Shown: positions 28,038 to 35,749, counted from the first letter of the stretch. The stretch is 64,000 nucleotides of DNA from Alicyclobacillus tolerans (GCF_021739485.1 NZ_JAJFNK010000015.1:46223-110222); one strand, 5' to 3'. Translations and numbers: made by a program. The notes: generated by a model from the sequence alone, not told the origin.

Positions 28038-28490
28038 TTAAGCCCCTGGTTCGGCTTCCACAAACACAGTGACCGTCGCCGTCACCTCAGGGTGCAGGCG
28101 GATCTGAATCTGGTGTCCGCCCAGAGTCTTGATGGGATCAGTCAGCAGGATTTTGCGTTTGTCTACATCGTACCCCAGTTTTGCAAAGGCGTCTGCAATG
28201 TGTTTACTGGTAATGGCCCCGAACAGCTTGCCGCCTTCGCCAGAGTGAGCTTGCAGGGACACGCGCGTTTTTTCCAGGTGTTCAGCCAACTGCTTGGCAT
28301 CGGCAAGTTCCTGCTGCTCTTTCTTCGCCTTGGCCTGTTGCTGCGCCTTCATTTGCTGCATGTTGCCTTCGTTGGCCTCGACAGCCAGCTTTCGCGGAAA
28401 CAAAAAATTCCGGGCGTATCCTTCGGATACGTTCTTTAATTCACCTTTTTTTCCTTGCCCTTTGACGTCAGCCAATAAAATCACTTGCAT
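28038..28490 (-). CDS. rplI: 50S ribosomal protein L9
   Basis: L9, 150 residues. The N-terminal rRNA-binding domain has [20 protein letters not shown] and the conserved [18 protein letters not shown] long connecting helix is rich in Gln/Lys/Ala (about 42-75), and the C-terminal domain has [17 protein letters not shown]. It lies between the DUF2232 gene and dnaB. Confidence 0.97.
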   Translation of the reverse strand: MQVILLADVKGQGKKGELKNVSEGYARNFLFPRKLAVEANEGNMQQMKAQQQAKAKKEQQELADAKQLAEHLEKTRVSLQAHSGEGGKLFGAITSKHIADAFAKLGYDVDKRKILLTDPIKTLGGHQIQIRLHPEVTATVTVFVEAEPGA

Positions 28491-28531
28491 ACAGCGGACA
28501 ACCCCTTTCCAAGCGCTTGGGGGCGGGCTGA

Positions 28532-29446
28532 TTATACCCGCCTCACGCGATTCGCAGAATCAATCAGACCCAACAAAATGTATACATCCCCGACAATCCT
28601 CAGCGACGAGCCAAGAATTAGGAGGGTTAACCAGACGTAACGCCCCGGGCTTTGCCGGAGTTTCCTCCACAAATAGGCAATGCCTTGGATACCTAGGAAA
28701 AACCCGGCGAGAAACACGACGTTTTGAACCGTCTGCCACCAAAACGGCTGGTCCTTTAACAAGCCAAACATCAAAAACGTCAAAGCCAAAACATAGACTC
28801 CCACCACTGAGTTGGGCAGACGCCAAGTCGACAGCAGGGGCTGGCGCACCGCCTGTTCACCTGTGAGGATTGACCGCGACAGCAAAAAGTTTAATGCAGA
28901 AAACAAAAACGCAAACACCACTAAAAGCGACGGCATCATCATGCGAATCCACGCCGTTGTATCAGCGGCGAGCTGCTGAACTTGCTGTGCGTCCAAATGC
29001 AAAAGCTGCATCTGGGTGTGGTCGCGGGTTAAGGCTGCAGAAATTTGCTGCGACAAAGAGGAGAAAATATCTACTCCACTGAATCGAATCAAAGCCAGCA
29101 AAACCATTTCGAGCATGACCATAACCAGGGTCCCGACGATGATGGGCGAATACGGGGACTCCGCTTTGCGAAGGGATTCTCCAACCACCCAGCCCATAAA
29201 GTAGATCCCTAGACCAAACATGAAGGCGGACCAGCCAAAGCCGCTGAGCAACAGGCACCCAGCGGATAGGACAGCCAGCAGCGGAGGGATTTTGGGTTTA
29301 TTTAAAACGGTAAACACGATCAACGGAATGGGCATCAGCCAGACAACCCATAGCGTAAACAGCGGAATCACTGAAATGGCTGCCAAAATAACAAACACGA
29401 CCCCTGCCACAAGGGCCTCGCGGCCGTATCTGTTTTCTTGATTCAT
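28532..29446 (-). CDS. DUF2232 (YybS-like) membrane protein
   Basis: A 304-residue membrane protein with about eight hydrophobic segments ([40 protein letters not shown] and later ones), matching YybS/DUF2232. The family is nearly always next to rplI in Firmicutes; its function is unknown. ATG 29446 follows AAAGAGGTGATGTG; an upstream frame to 29614 lies in the MazG-like gene and is spurious. In many Bacilli gdpP (yybT) separates it from rplI, but here only 41 bases do. Confidence 0.88.
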   Translation of the reverse strand: MNQENRYGREALVAGVVFVILAAISVIPLFTLWVVWLMPIPLIVFTVLNKPKIPPLLAVLSAGCLLLSGFGWSAFMFGLGIYFMGWVVGESLRKAESPYSPIIVGTLVMVMLEMVLLALIRFSGVDIFSSLSQQISAALTRDHTQMQLLHLDAQQVQQLAADTTAWIRMMMPSLLVVFAFLFSALNFLLSRSILTGEQAVRQPLLSTWRLPNSVVGVYVLALTFLMFGLLKDQPFWWQTVQNVVFLAGFFLGIQGIAYLWRKLRQSPGRYVWLTLLILGSSLRIVGDVYILLGLIDSANRVRRV

Positions 29447-29450
29447 CACA

Positions 29451-29756
29451 TCACCTCTTTGAGGCCAAGTACCGGAGCACGTATTCAAAATCCGCCGCGT
29501 CTGACGAGTCCCTTCCCAAGGTTCTCGGCAATCCCTGCAGCACTTCGCGTTCGACCACTTCCAGGGGTGTGCCGGTTTGACTTGCGATAAAGTACGCCAG
29601 AGCGATGAGTTCACCGAGGGTCTTGGCCAGATCCCGCTCGTTGCCTGCTTGCAAGGACCGCAGAATTTCAGCCACTTGCTGTACCAGTTCTATTTTCGCC
29701 GCTTCAATGGATCGAATTTTGCGGGCAATCTGCATGTGGGGATCCGCATTCGACAC
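29451..29756 (-). CDS. MazG-like protein
   Basis: A 101-residue all-helical protein. KIELVQQVAEILRSLQAGNERDL and TLGELIALAYFIASQTG fit the short MazG-like family of Firmicutes, distantly related to nucleotide pyrophosphohydrolases. The ExxE(12-28)ExxD metal motif of true MazG enzymes is not complete, so activity is doubtful. The start is GTG 29754-29756 after GGGAGGGC. It is 4 bases before the DUF2232 gene, forming a MazG-like-DUF2232-rplI-dnaB operon. Confidence 0.75.
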   Translation of the reverse strand: MSNADPHMQIARKIRSIEAAKIELVQQVAEILRSLQAGNERDLAKTLGELIALAYFIASQTGTPLEVVEREVLQGLPRTLGRDSSDAADFEYVLRYLASKR

Positions 29757-29843
29757 AGAGATGCCCTCCCTTTACCAGCTTACGTGGAAATGACTCAGTG
29801 TTCAAGCAAAGAAGGGCACCCAGCGCAGACAAACGCGCGCGGG

Positions 29844-29961
29844 TGCGTTCGTTTCCTGATTGCGTCCATTCCTGGTTGCGTTCGTTTCCTGATTGCGTTC
29901 ATTATGACTGCATCCGTTCTTGATGGTACTCATTGTATTCCACGTCTTGGTATTCCACGTC
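29844..29961. repeat. degenerate tandem repeats in the 29757-30240 gap
   Basis: A 22-base unit beginning TGCGTTCGTTTCCTGATTGC occurs at 29844-29865 and again at 29877-29898, 33 bases apart. A diverged half-unit (TGCGTCCATTCCTGGT) lies between them. A second pair, TATTCCACGTC, lies at 29936-29946 and 29951-29961. The 484-base gap holds no convincing gene apart from the promoter of the ROK regulator near its right end. Confidence 0.8.
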
Positions 29962-30140
29962 CGACGCGAATTGTCCTGCCGTGCAATCTGACGAAATATG
30001 TCATACGGGCGCAGATTCACCTTTAGTTTACGGGTGTTTGCAGACAAACGCCAACAAGGCACTCCGTCCGCATCTCTTTGAGATGAACTGCAAGCCTGTC
30101 CGAAACAAGGTGAAACGGGATATCCAGATCCATGAACCGC

Positions 30141-30163
30141 GTTTGTTTGTATAATAAACTTAC
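30141..30163 (+). promoter_or_regulatory. -10 element with overlapping AT-rich dyad, probable ROK autoregulatory site
   Basis: A consensus TATAAT lies at 30150-30155, within GTTTGTTTGTATAATAAAC. This is an imperfect inverted repeat (GTTT..TT / AA..AAAC) resembling XylR-type operators bound by ROK repressors. No good -35 is visible 17 bases upstream. It is 80 bases before the ROK gene. Autoregulation is inferred. Confidence 0.5.
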
Positions 30164-30240
30164 TGCGGGTCGTCGCAAGACAGCCTGTAGGTCATTGCTG
30201 AACCGACAAGTCCTCGAAATTCTACGTAAAGGGTGGTTGC

Positions 30241-31416
30241 ATGGCACAGTCCCTCGACAGTACGGCAATGCGACAGCACAATCGAACGAACGTGTTTCGA
30301 TACATCCGGGACTGCGCGCCCACCTCTCGCATCGAAATTTCAGCGGCTCTTGAACTGAACAAGGCGACCGTATCCTCCCTTGTCGACGAACTGCTCTCGG
30401 AACAGTACATTCGCGAAATTGGGTTTGGGGAATCTCGCGGCGGCAGAAAACCGGTGATTTTGGAACTCAATCCTCAAGCTGCATACAGCATCGGAATTGA
30501 CATCCAGATTACGCACGCATCTGCCGTTTTGTCCAACCTTAAAGGTCAAGTCGTCGTACACCGCAACACTTCACTGAATTTGCTGGAGGCAGCCAACGTC
30601 CAACAGACCCTCTTGGACTACATCGAAAATACCGTGCAAGAGATGAACGAATTTGTGAAGGAGAGCCCTCACGGCATCGTTGGCATCGGCATTGCACTTC
30701 CTGGGATGGTCAATCACCACACCGGCTTTGTTCACTACCTGCCAAACTTGGAGGTGGAACGGTGGGATTTCGCCAAAGAACTGGAATCCAGGACTCACAT
30801 TCCCGCGCTCGTCGACAACGATGCCAACTGCGGTGCCCTCGCCCAGTATCGAGCCAGCAGCGTGAAAGACCTGGTTTTTATCAACGCAGGGATTGGTATC
30901 GGCGTAGGCATTGTCGCTCATGGCCAGATCTACCGGGGCGGCAAAGGGATTGCCGGGGAATTTGGTCATTCGACGATTTCGGCTATGGGCTTGCAGTGCC
31001 ATTGCGGCAACTACGGATGCTGGGAACTCTATGCCTCGGAACGGGCACTGGCACGTTATTTGAAGGAACTCGGCGTAAACCCCAAGAACCTAGAACTCGA
31101 CAAGGACTTTGTCCAAAGAGCAGTCAAGCAGGCCGACGCCGGCGACAGCGCCTACCTCCAGGCTTTTAAGCAACTCGCCATGTACCTTGGCATTGGGATT
31201 GTAAACGTGATCAACGGGCTCAATCCAGGTCGAGTCTTTCTTGGAGGCAACTTGGCCATCGCGGGCGACTACCTGATGCAGGATGTCAAACAGTCGATCG
31301 CTTTTCGTACCGTAGCCGTCAACCGAAGCACTGAAGTTTCGCTGTCTTCGCCGGACAGTATTGTTTTGGGAGCAGCAAACCTGGTCATGAGCAAGCTGGT
31401 CTTTGCTGAACCCTAA
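30241..31416 (+). CDS. ROK-family transcriptional regulator (XylR/NagC-like)
   Basis: A 391-residue regulator. A winged HTH (about 11-62: RQHNRTNVFRYIRDCAPTSR, KATVSSLVDELLSE) precedes a sugar-kinase-like ROK domain with GIGIALPGMVNHHTG, VDNDANCGALAQ, GIGIGVGIV and the ROK signature from GEFGHSTISAMG (239) to the zinc motif CHCGNYGCWE (Cys253, Cys255, Cys260). The family senses sugars or sugar phosphates and represses carbohydrate genes. No transporter or catabolic gene is adjacent, so the ligand is unknown. ATG 30241 follows AAAGGGTGG. It is the first gene of the accessory segment and opposes its flanking operons. Confidence 0.93.
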   Translation: MAQSLDSTAMRQHNRTNVFRYIRDCAPTSRIEISAALELNKATVSSLVDELLSEQYIREIGFGESRGGRKPVILELNPQAAYSIGIDIQITHASAVLSNLKGQVVVHRNTSLNLLEAANVQQTLLDYIENTVQEMNEFVKESPHGIVGIGIALPGMVNHHTGFVHYLPNLEVERWDFAKELESRTHIPALVDNDANCGALAQYRASSVKDLVFINAGIGIGVGIVAHGQIYRGGKGIAGEFGHSTISAMGLQCHCGNYGCWELYASERALARYLKELGVNPKNLELDKDFVQRAVKQADAGDSAYLQAFKQLAMYLGIGIVNVINGLNPGRVFLGGNLAIAGDYLMQDVKQSIAFRTVAVNRSTEVSLSSPDSIVLGAANLVMSKLVFAEP

Positions 31417-31562
31417 ACGGCGGCGAAATGAAACCTGTCGGATAAAGGCTGTCGGATAAAACGTGACGGATGACCCTTTATCACTGAAAATTTCTGCCGC
31501 TCAACATAAACAAACAGCGATCGACACTCAGCATGTAGTATGTTTTGCGTGAGGTGATCCGT

Positions 31563-32168
31563 ATGAACGATGACGCGATACGATACGTACCACGTTGGAC
31601 AACCAAAGAAGCGGCAGAGCACGCCGACATATCGGTACCGACAGTGCGCAAGTACGCCCAAATCCTCACGCGGGAATGCAACTATGAATTCACCATGATG
31701 AATGGGCGAAGGCGCTTTTCCGATCACGACACCACCGTATTCATTGAAATGAAGCGTTTAAGCGATGAAACGGGCATGAATGTGGAGAAAGTTGCGCAAA
31801 TGGTCGTTGCCCGTTACGGTTATGCACGACAGGACACTGAACCACTTCAAACAAAACCAGAAGCAAATTTTGAACCAGATCCTAAACCCGAGGCCGCCTT
31901 GACACCCCTTCCCCAAGATTTTGACTCCCTGATATTGCAGACCAGCCAACAGTTCTGGCAAGAAGCGCGCAAAGAGATTGTAGAGGACATACGGGAAGTT
32001 GTTCGCGAAGAAGTCCATGGCGAATTGCGCAGTGAAATGGACCAGTTGAAACAGTATCTGAGTGAGGAATTAGAATCCGTGCAGCGGGAAGTCGCAGCAT
32101 CTGTGCAGCAGGAAGTTGCAACCAGTGTCGATAAACCCAACAAACCTTGGTGGAGGTTCGGCAGGTGA
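31563..32168 (+). CDS. HTH plus coiled-coil protein, RacA-like
   Basis: A 201-residue protein. The N-terminal ~75 residues resemble a MerR-type HTH (WTTKEAAEHADISVPTVRKY, then NGRRRFSDHDTTVFIEMKRL). An acidic Pro-rich linker (~95-120) leads to a coiled coil (about 125-190: EARKEIVEDIREVVREEVHG, DQLKQYLSEELESVQREVAA) and a basic end PWWRFGR. HTH-linker-coiled-coil with a basic tail is the layout of RacA, which anchors the origin region to the cell pole during sporulation, and of plasmid segregation adaptors. Homology to RacA itself is not proven. ATG 31563 follows GAGGTGATCCGT. Confidence 0.75.
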   Translation: MNDDAIRYVPRWTTKEAAEHADISVPTVRKYAQILTRECNYEFTMMNGRRRFSDHDTTVFIEMKRLSDETGMNVEKVAQMVVARYGYARQDTEPLQTKPEANFEPDPKPEAALTPLPQDFDSLILQTSQQFWQEARKEIVEDIREVVREEVHGELRSEMDQLKQYLSEELESVQREVAASVQQEVATSVDKPNKPWWRFGR

Positions 32169-32201
32169 TTTGCAATTGCTGCAGCTGCACACGCATGCAA
32201 A

Positions 32202-32245
32202 ACAGGCTGCCCCTCAGCAGTTCTTCCTGCTTTGGGACAGCCTGT
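32202..32245 (+). terminator. long hairpin downstream of the RacA-like gene
   Basis: ACAGGCTGCCCC... pairs with ...GGGACAGCCTGT, and an inner AGCAG/CTGCT stem closes on TTCTTC, giving a nearly complete 44-base hairpin. It is 33 bases past the stop. Only a weak T-rich run (ACCTTTC) follows. Confidence 0.6.
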
Positions 32246-32372
32246 ACCTTTCAAAGAAGCAATTGAAAAATCACCCAACCGGCCACCAAGTGCGTATTAG
32301 TTATTGTATAAACCCGAATCATTGACCCTCGTTCATCTATCGGAAACCTTGTCTGAGAGCAAATCGGAACTG

Positions 32373-33002
32373 TCAGGAGAAAGTTGCTCGTTTGTAGGAT
32401 CCGTAAAGAGGCGATTGGACCAGTTCGTTATCGGTCATATAAAATGCATGACTGTGTAACATCCTTGTCAACAAAGAGGCTGATACTGCATTTGCATCAT
32501 AAGCACAGACCGACATCAGTTCCATCTCAGATACGCTCTTGTCGGCAACTTGCTCAAATTCGTCAAGTTTCAGTAAAATGTTGTCTTGTTCTTTCCACTG
32601 AACATGAGCCCACGTTCTGATGGTGATATTGTTCTTGAACAACGATTGTATGACTTTCCCAAAATACGCGACGATGCTCCAGTAGTGAAAATCTCCGTGA
32701 ATACCGTAAAAAGAACCACTGTCTATGTAATGAACATAGTTCTGGTACTCAGAATCGTCGAAAATCTGTTTCAATTCCCTGTCAATGAGAGGATAGATAT
32801 CATCCTTCTCTACGATAAGTATGTGATGCCCATATTCAATTCCTGTCGTAACGTAAGCAACGGCGTTAGCCACGTACTGCTCCAACGTCTCATAGAAATA
32901 CAGAATGTGTCCACAATTCGAGATGCGAAGAAACTCCGTCAAAGGCAGCAGTTGCTCTCCCAAGAAGTCTTCCTCCAGGTTTATTTGAATGGTGCTTTCC
33001 AA
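32373..33002 (-). CDS. stand-alone MEDS-domain protein
   Basis: A 209-residue protein consisting almost only of a MEDS domain (methanogen/methylotroph DcmR sensory domain). It contains GHILYFYETLEQYVANAVAY, TTGIEYGHHILIVEKDDIY, a central NYVHYIDSGSFYGIHGDFHY and the C-terminal ELMSVCAYDANAVSASLLTR with LHSHAFYMTDNE. It is a close relative of the C-terminal half of the neighbour at 33098-34261. TTG 33000-33002 is the only plausible start. It has no ribosome-binding site, and a TATAAT lies 15 bases upstream, so the mRNA may be almost leaderless. MEDS proteins are thought to sense small molecules; here it may compete with or inhibit the HTH-linked copy. Confidence 0.8.
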   Translation of the reverse strand: MESTIQINLEEDFLGEQLLPLTEFLRISNCGHILYFYETLEQYVANAVAYVTTGIEYGHHILIVEKDDIYPLIDRELKQIFDDSEYQNYVHYIDSGSFYGIHGDFHYWSIVAYFGKVIQSLFKNNITIRTWAHVQWKEQDNILLKLDEFEQVADKSVSEMELMSVCAYDANAVSASLLTRMLHSHAFYMTDNELVQSPLYGSYKRATFS

Positions 33003-33017
33003 TATATCAATAGATCT

Positions 33018-33023
33018 ATTATA
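33018..33023 (-). promoter_or_regulatory. -10 box of the MEDS gene
   Basis: TATAAT on the minus strand ends 15 bases before the TTG start of the MEDS gene, in the 95-base gap after the XRE-PAS-MEDS gene. A -35 is not obvious. If used, the 5' untranslated leader would be only about 9 bases. Confidence 0.5.
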
Positions 33024-33097
33024 AAGGGAACTTGTCGCTAAGATAGAGGTACATTTTGGGTAACTCTGGGAGCAACACTCAATTTTTAGGCATTGTG

Positions 33098-34261
33098 TTA
33101 AGACTTTTGATTACGAGTGCCGACTTGTTTTGCAAGAGCAGGTAATATGGCGTGCCGGTTTCTGTTTGTATAAAGTGGCGAATACACAAACTCGTTGTCT
33201 GTCATAAAATATTCGTGACTGTGCAGCAATGCAGTTTGCAGTGAAGCTGGAACTTTGGTTGCATTGTAAGCACAGACCGTCGTTAGTGCCAACTTATCAG
33301 TGAACTCATTCAGTTCACATTCCCAGTTTTTAAGTCTCCCATAGGTGTTACCTTGGTCTGACTTCCGTTGCAAGCGAGTCCACACTCGAAGTGGTACACC
33401 GTGTTCCACAATGGGAGCGATCTCTTTGGTGAATTGAGCTTTGGCAAACCCAGCATCAAACGGCCTATGTGACTCATAAAACAATTGATTGTCGATGTAG
33501 TGAACCCATTTGAGCTCGGTGTCGGTTACGGTCTCTCTGAGCTTGTCGCTAATTCTCAAACACTTCTCTTTACTGTCGACAATGCAAACGTGATATCCGT
33601 ATTCCACTCCATCTAAAATATATTTAACAACGTTTTCCACGTATTTGTGTGGTGATTCATAAAAGTACAATATGTGTCCTTCAAACAAGCCGCGTGGTTC
33701 GATCGAGCGAACAGATTGTAAACCTTCAAGTAAATCAGGCATATACGTCAAAGCAGAATAAACCCCGATTACCCGTCCGGAATCGTCTAACAAGGGCTCC
33801 CCTCGAACCAAAAATGGTTGAAATGTCCCATATTGTGGAAACAGTATCACTTTCTCTAAAGGGACGCCTTGCAGTACCACTTGTTTTTTCACATACATAA
33901 GTTCAGAAATGCCTTCGTTTACCAGAATTTCGTCATCCCGTTTTCCTATGAACGCATCCATATCCTGATGCGGGTGCCATATCCAAGTGTATCTGAGGTT
34001 AAGATCACTATGAGCAAACACACTATACGATTCTCCAGATGCAGAGCCTTTATCGTTTGCACATAAATGTTCAACAAAAAAAATCTGCGGTTGGAATCCT
34101 AGCGTATTCGCAATGTTTGATGCGACATGCATACTTGGATCACGCGTGCCGTTCTCAATTTGAGCATAGAATCCTCTATCTATAAAGGATTGTGCAGCCA
34201 CAGATTCCTGCGTTAATCCTCGGGAGAGCCGCAGTTGTTTTAGCCATACGCGTTTTTTCAT
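33098..34261 (-). CDS. XRE-PAS-MEDS regulator
   Basis: A 387-residue three-domain regulator. An XRE HTH lies at ~1-62 (KQLRLSRGLTQESVAAQSFI, YAQIENGTRDPSMHVASNIA). A PAS-like domain follows at ~75-185 (LNLRYTWIWHPHQDMDAFIG, EPLLDDSGRVIGVYSALTYM). The MEDS domain spans ~195-365 (GHILYFYESPHKYVENVVKY, LDGVEYGYHVCIVDSKEKCL, LALTTVCAYNATKVPASLQT, LHSHEYFMTDNE). The start is ATG 34261 after GGAGGAATACTC. A perfect dyad 47 bases upstream is a candidate operator. The gene probably senses a metabolite or redox state through PAS and MEDS and controls itself and the MEDS gene downstream. Confidence 0.82.
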   Translation of the reverse strand: MKKRVWLKQLRLSRGLTQESVAAQSFIDRGFYAQIENGTRDPSMHVASNIANTLGFQPQIFFVEHLCANDKGSASGESYSVFAHSDLNLRYTWIWHPHQDMDAFIGKRDDEILVNEGISELMYVKKQVVLQGVPLEKVILFPQYGTFQPFLVRGEPLLDDSGRVIGVYSALTYMPDLLEGLQSVRSIEPRGLFEGHILYFYESPHKYVENVVKYILDGVEYGYHVCIVDSKEKCLRISDKLRETVTDTELKWVHYIDNQLFYESHRPFDAGFAKAQFTKEIAPIVEHGVPLRVWTRLQRKSDQGNTYGRLKNWECELNEFTDKLALTTVCAYNATKVPASLQTALLHSHEYFMTDNEFVYSPLYTNRNRHAILPALAKQVGTRNQKS

Positions 34262-34307
34262 GAGTATTCCTCCACATACAATGTAACAGCTGATTTTTCG
34301 AGAAACG

Positions 34308-34322
34308 GTGGCAATTTGCCAC
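34308..34322. promoter_or_regulatory. perfect inverted repeat upstream of the XRE-PAS-MEDS gene
   Basis: GTGGCAA-T-TTGCCAC has two perfect 7-base arms, centred 54 bases upstream of the ATG. Its position and symmetry fit an XRE-family operator for autoregulation; this is inference. Confidence 0.5.
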
Positions 34323-34340
34323 AAAGATAGCTTTTTTGTA

Positions 34341-34466
34341 TGTACACAAGAGGATCTCAAGCAGATTAAGGGTACTAACAGAACGTCGTTCTTGGCTAGA
34401 TTGTGTGAACTTTATGGTACTTGCCCGTTGTGGGTCCGTCAAAAGGAGGTTCCAGCCACGATATGA
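34341..34466 (+). pseudogene. remnant of an XRE-type HTH gene
   Basis: A start-less frame ending at TGA 34464-34466 reads QEDLKQIKGTNRTSFLARL followed by CELYGTCPLWVRQKEVPA. The second part is very like the end of XRE HTH domains ('LARLCELYGV.PLWV'). The first half of the HTH is missing, and a ribosome-binding site is absent. It probably marks DNA lost from this accessory segment. Confidence 0.4.
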
Positions 34467-34627
34467 ATTTTGTGACAAACTCAATCATCCCTAGGCATGA
34501 AGCCCTCACAACGAATGAGGCTAATTGACACATTCAGGGCCAAATCTCTGATATATAATTCGTTAAATGGTTGTGTTGACCGACTCGTGAGCCTCTGGCT
34601 GGACATGAAAAGTTGGGCGGTGGACTG

Positions 34628-34771
34628 ATGAAGCACATGAGTGAGGAAGAGTATTTAAGGGCTGTATTTGAAAAGGCTGGCGTTCTGCAAAAAGACACCG
34701 AACGCATTATAAAAGAGCTTCGCGGTGAAAGACAATCGGAGCCACTGAGTATGGAAAAGAACTCTCCTTAG
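34628..34771 (+). CDS. putative 47-residue peptide
   Basis: A short ORF beginning MKHMSEEEYLRAVFEKAG, with a charged helical middle (DTERIIKELRGERQ). GGCGGTGG lies 4 bases before ATG 34628; ATG 34637 is an alternative. TTGACA (34525-34530) and TATAAT (34554-34559) lie upstream, but 23 bases apart, longer than the normal 17. I do not recognise the family. It could be a small regulator, or chance coding next to the gerA remnant. Confidence 0.4.
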   Translation: MKHMSEEEYLRAVFEKAGVLQKDTERIIKELRGERQSEPLSMEKNSP

Positions 34772-34871
34772 TCCTGCGAGACTGCTAACGAAAGTAATCG
34801 CTGCACAGATTTGGAATAATTCGGCACATCAACGAATACCCCTTAGCCGCTGTGGGGGAAATTTCTCATAA

Positions 34872-35367
34872 GCCAGAATCCTCATTGAAGGTGGAGAGAC
34901 TTTGTTCCCAACAAGAAGTGGCCGACAAGGACTGGTTTTACTGATTGATACCTGCTCACCAGCTCTGGTCATGGGGGCAAAATATGTAGAGCATAGAAGT
35001 CCGGAGAACCGTTTATTGAATCGTCCGTTCGAGGGTCTCAAGTCAGTTTTGTGGAGAATATCGATATCAACATCGGATTGATCCGCAGCACGTTAAACAC
35101 GGACACTTTGCATGTGAAAAAATTCAAAGTGGGTTACCGTAGTCGACGAGATGTAGCTCTAATTTACTTGGGGGATGTCAACATTGACTGCGTGAATATT
35201 AAATCAAAGCGACGACAACTACAGACGATTTGTCATTCCTGTATCCGCAGGCATTCTGGGAGTAGCCGTTTGGTTTAAAGACAGTCAGCAGGCTTTTGAC
35301 ATTTTGGATAGTTGGATGGTTCCAATTAGCTGGGTGCTGTTGCTGGCTATACCGTTCATTACGTAAT
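34872..35367 (+). pseudogene. decayed gerA-type germinant receptor locus
   Basis: Pieces of spore germination genes lie in three frames. At 34872-35047 the frame ILIEGGETLFPTRSGRQGLV then LLIDTCSPALVMGAKYVEHR resembles the N-domain of GerA-type A subunits. At about 35051-35210 another frame (INIGLIRSTLNTDTLHVKKF, KVGYRSRRDVALIYLGDV) continues it in the right order after a frameshift. At 35211-35367 DDNYRRFVIPVSAGILGVAV, then FDILDSWMVPISWVL and, after another shift, LLAIPFIT, resembles the C-terminus of the B-subunit transporter. The intervening A- and B-subunit sequence and the C subunit are gone. The rest of the 34772-35518 gap shows nothing else. Confidence 0.6.
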
Positions 35368-35461
35368 TATTGGCGGTCGTGCGTGGTGTTCGAACACAGG
35401 CTCTGCCAATGCAAAAGCCCTTCGCAGACGAACACTAGCTCATCCTTGAAAATGCCCGTGC

Positions 35462-35504
35462 AAAAAGATACAGAGGCGCATCCCTGCCCCGAGGGATGCG
35501 CCTC
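35462..35504 (-). terminator. rho-independent terminator of rpsF-ssb-rpsR
   Basis: GAGGCGCATCCC (35473-35484) and GGGATGCGCCTC (35493-35504) form a perfect 12-bp stem with an 8-base loop. On the minus strand it is followed by a T-rich run (TGTATCTTTTTG). It lies 14 bases after the rpsR stop. Confidence 0.9.
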
Positions 35505-35518
35505 ATCAAACCAGCAAC

Positions 35519-35749
35519 TTATTCCGTTGTATACGGCATCAACGCGATTTGACGCGCCCGCTTGATGGCGACGGTCACCTGGCGTTGGTGACGAGCACAG
35601 TTCCCGGAGATGCGTCGTGGTAAAATCTTACCGCGCTCTGTTAAAAACTTGGTCAAACGGCCAATATCCTTGTAATCCGCTTGATTGATCTTATCTACAC
35701 AGAACTGACAGACTTTACGGCGCTTTCCGCCCCGACCTTTCCGTGGCAT
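35519..35749 (-). CDS. rpsR: 30S ribosomal protein S18
   Basis: S18, 76 residues. [20 protein letters not shown] and [20 protein letters not shown] are invariant blocks. The CxxC form (Cys14, Cys17) plus a third Cys51 suggests a zinc-binding paralogue type. It pairs with S6 on the 30S platform and is the last gene of the rpsF-ssb-rpsR operon. Confidence 0.97.
   Translation of the reverse strand: MPRKGRGGKRRKVCQFCVDKINQADYKDIGRLTKFLTERGKILPRRISGNCARHQRQVTVAIKRARQIALMPYTTE

Noticed and set aside
34525..34559. TTGACA ... TATAAT promoter
   Set aside because: The spacer is 23 bases, too long for a normal sigma-A promoter; kept only as a note with the small peptide.
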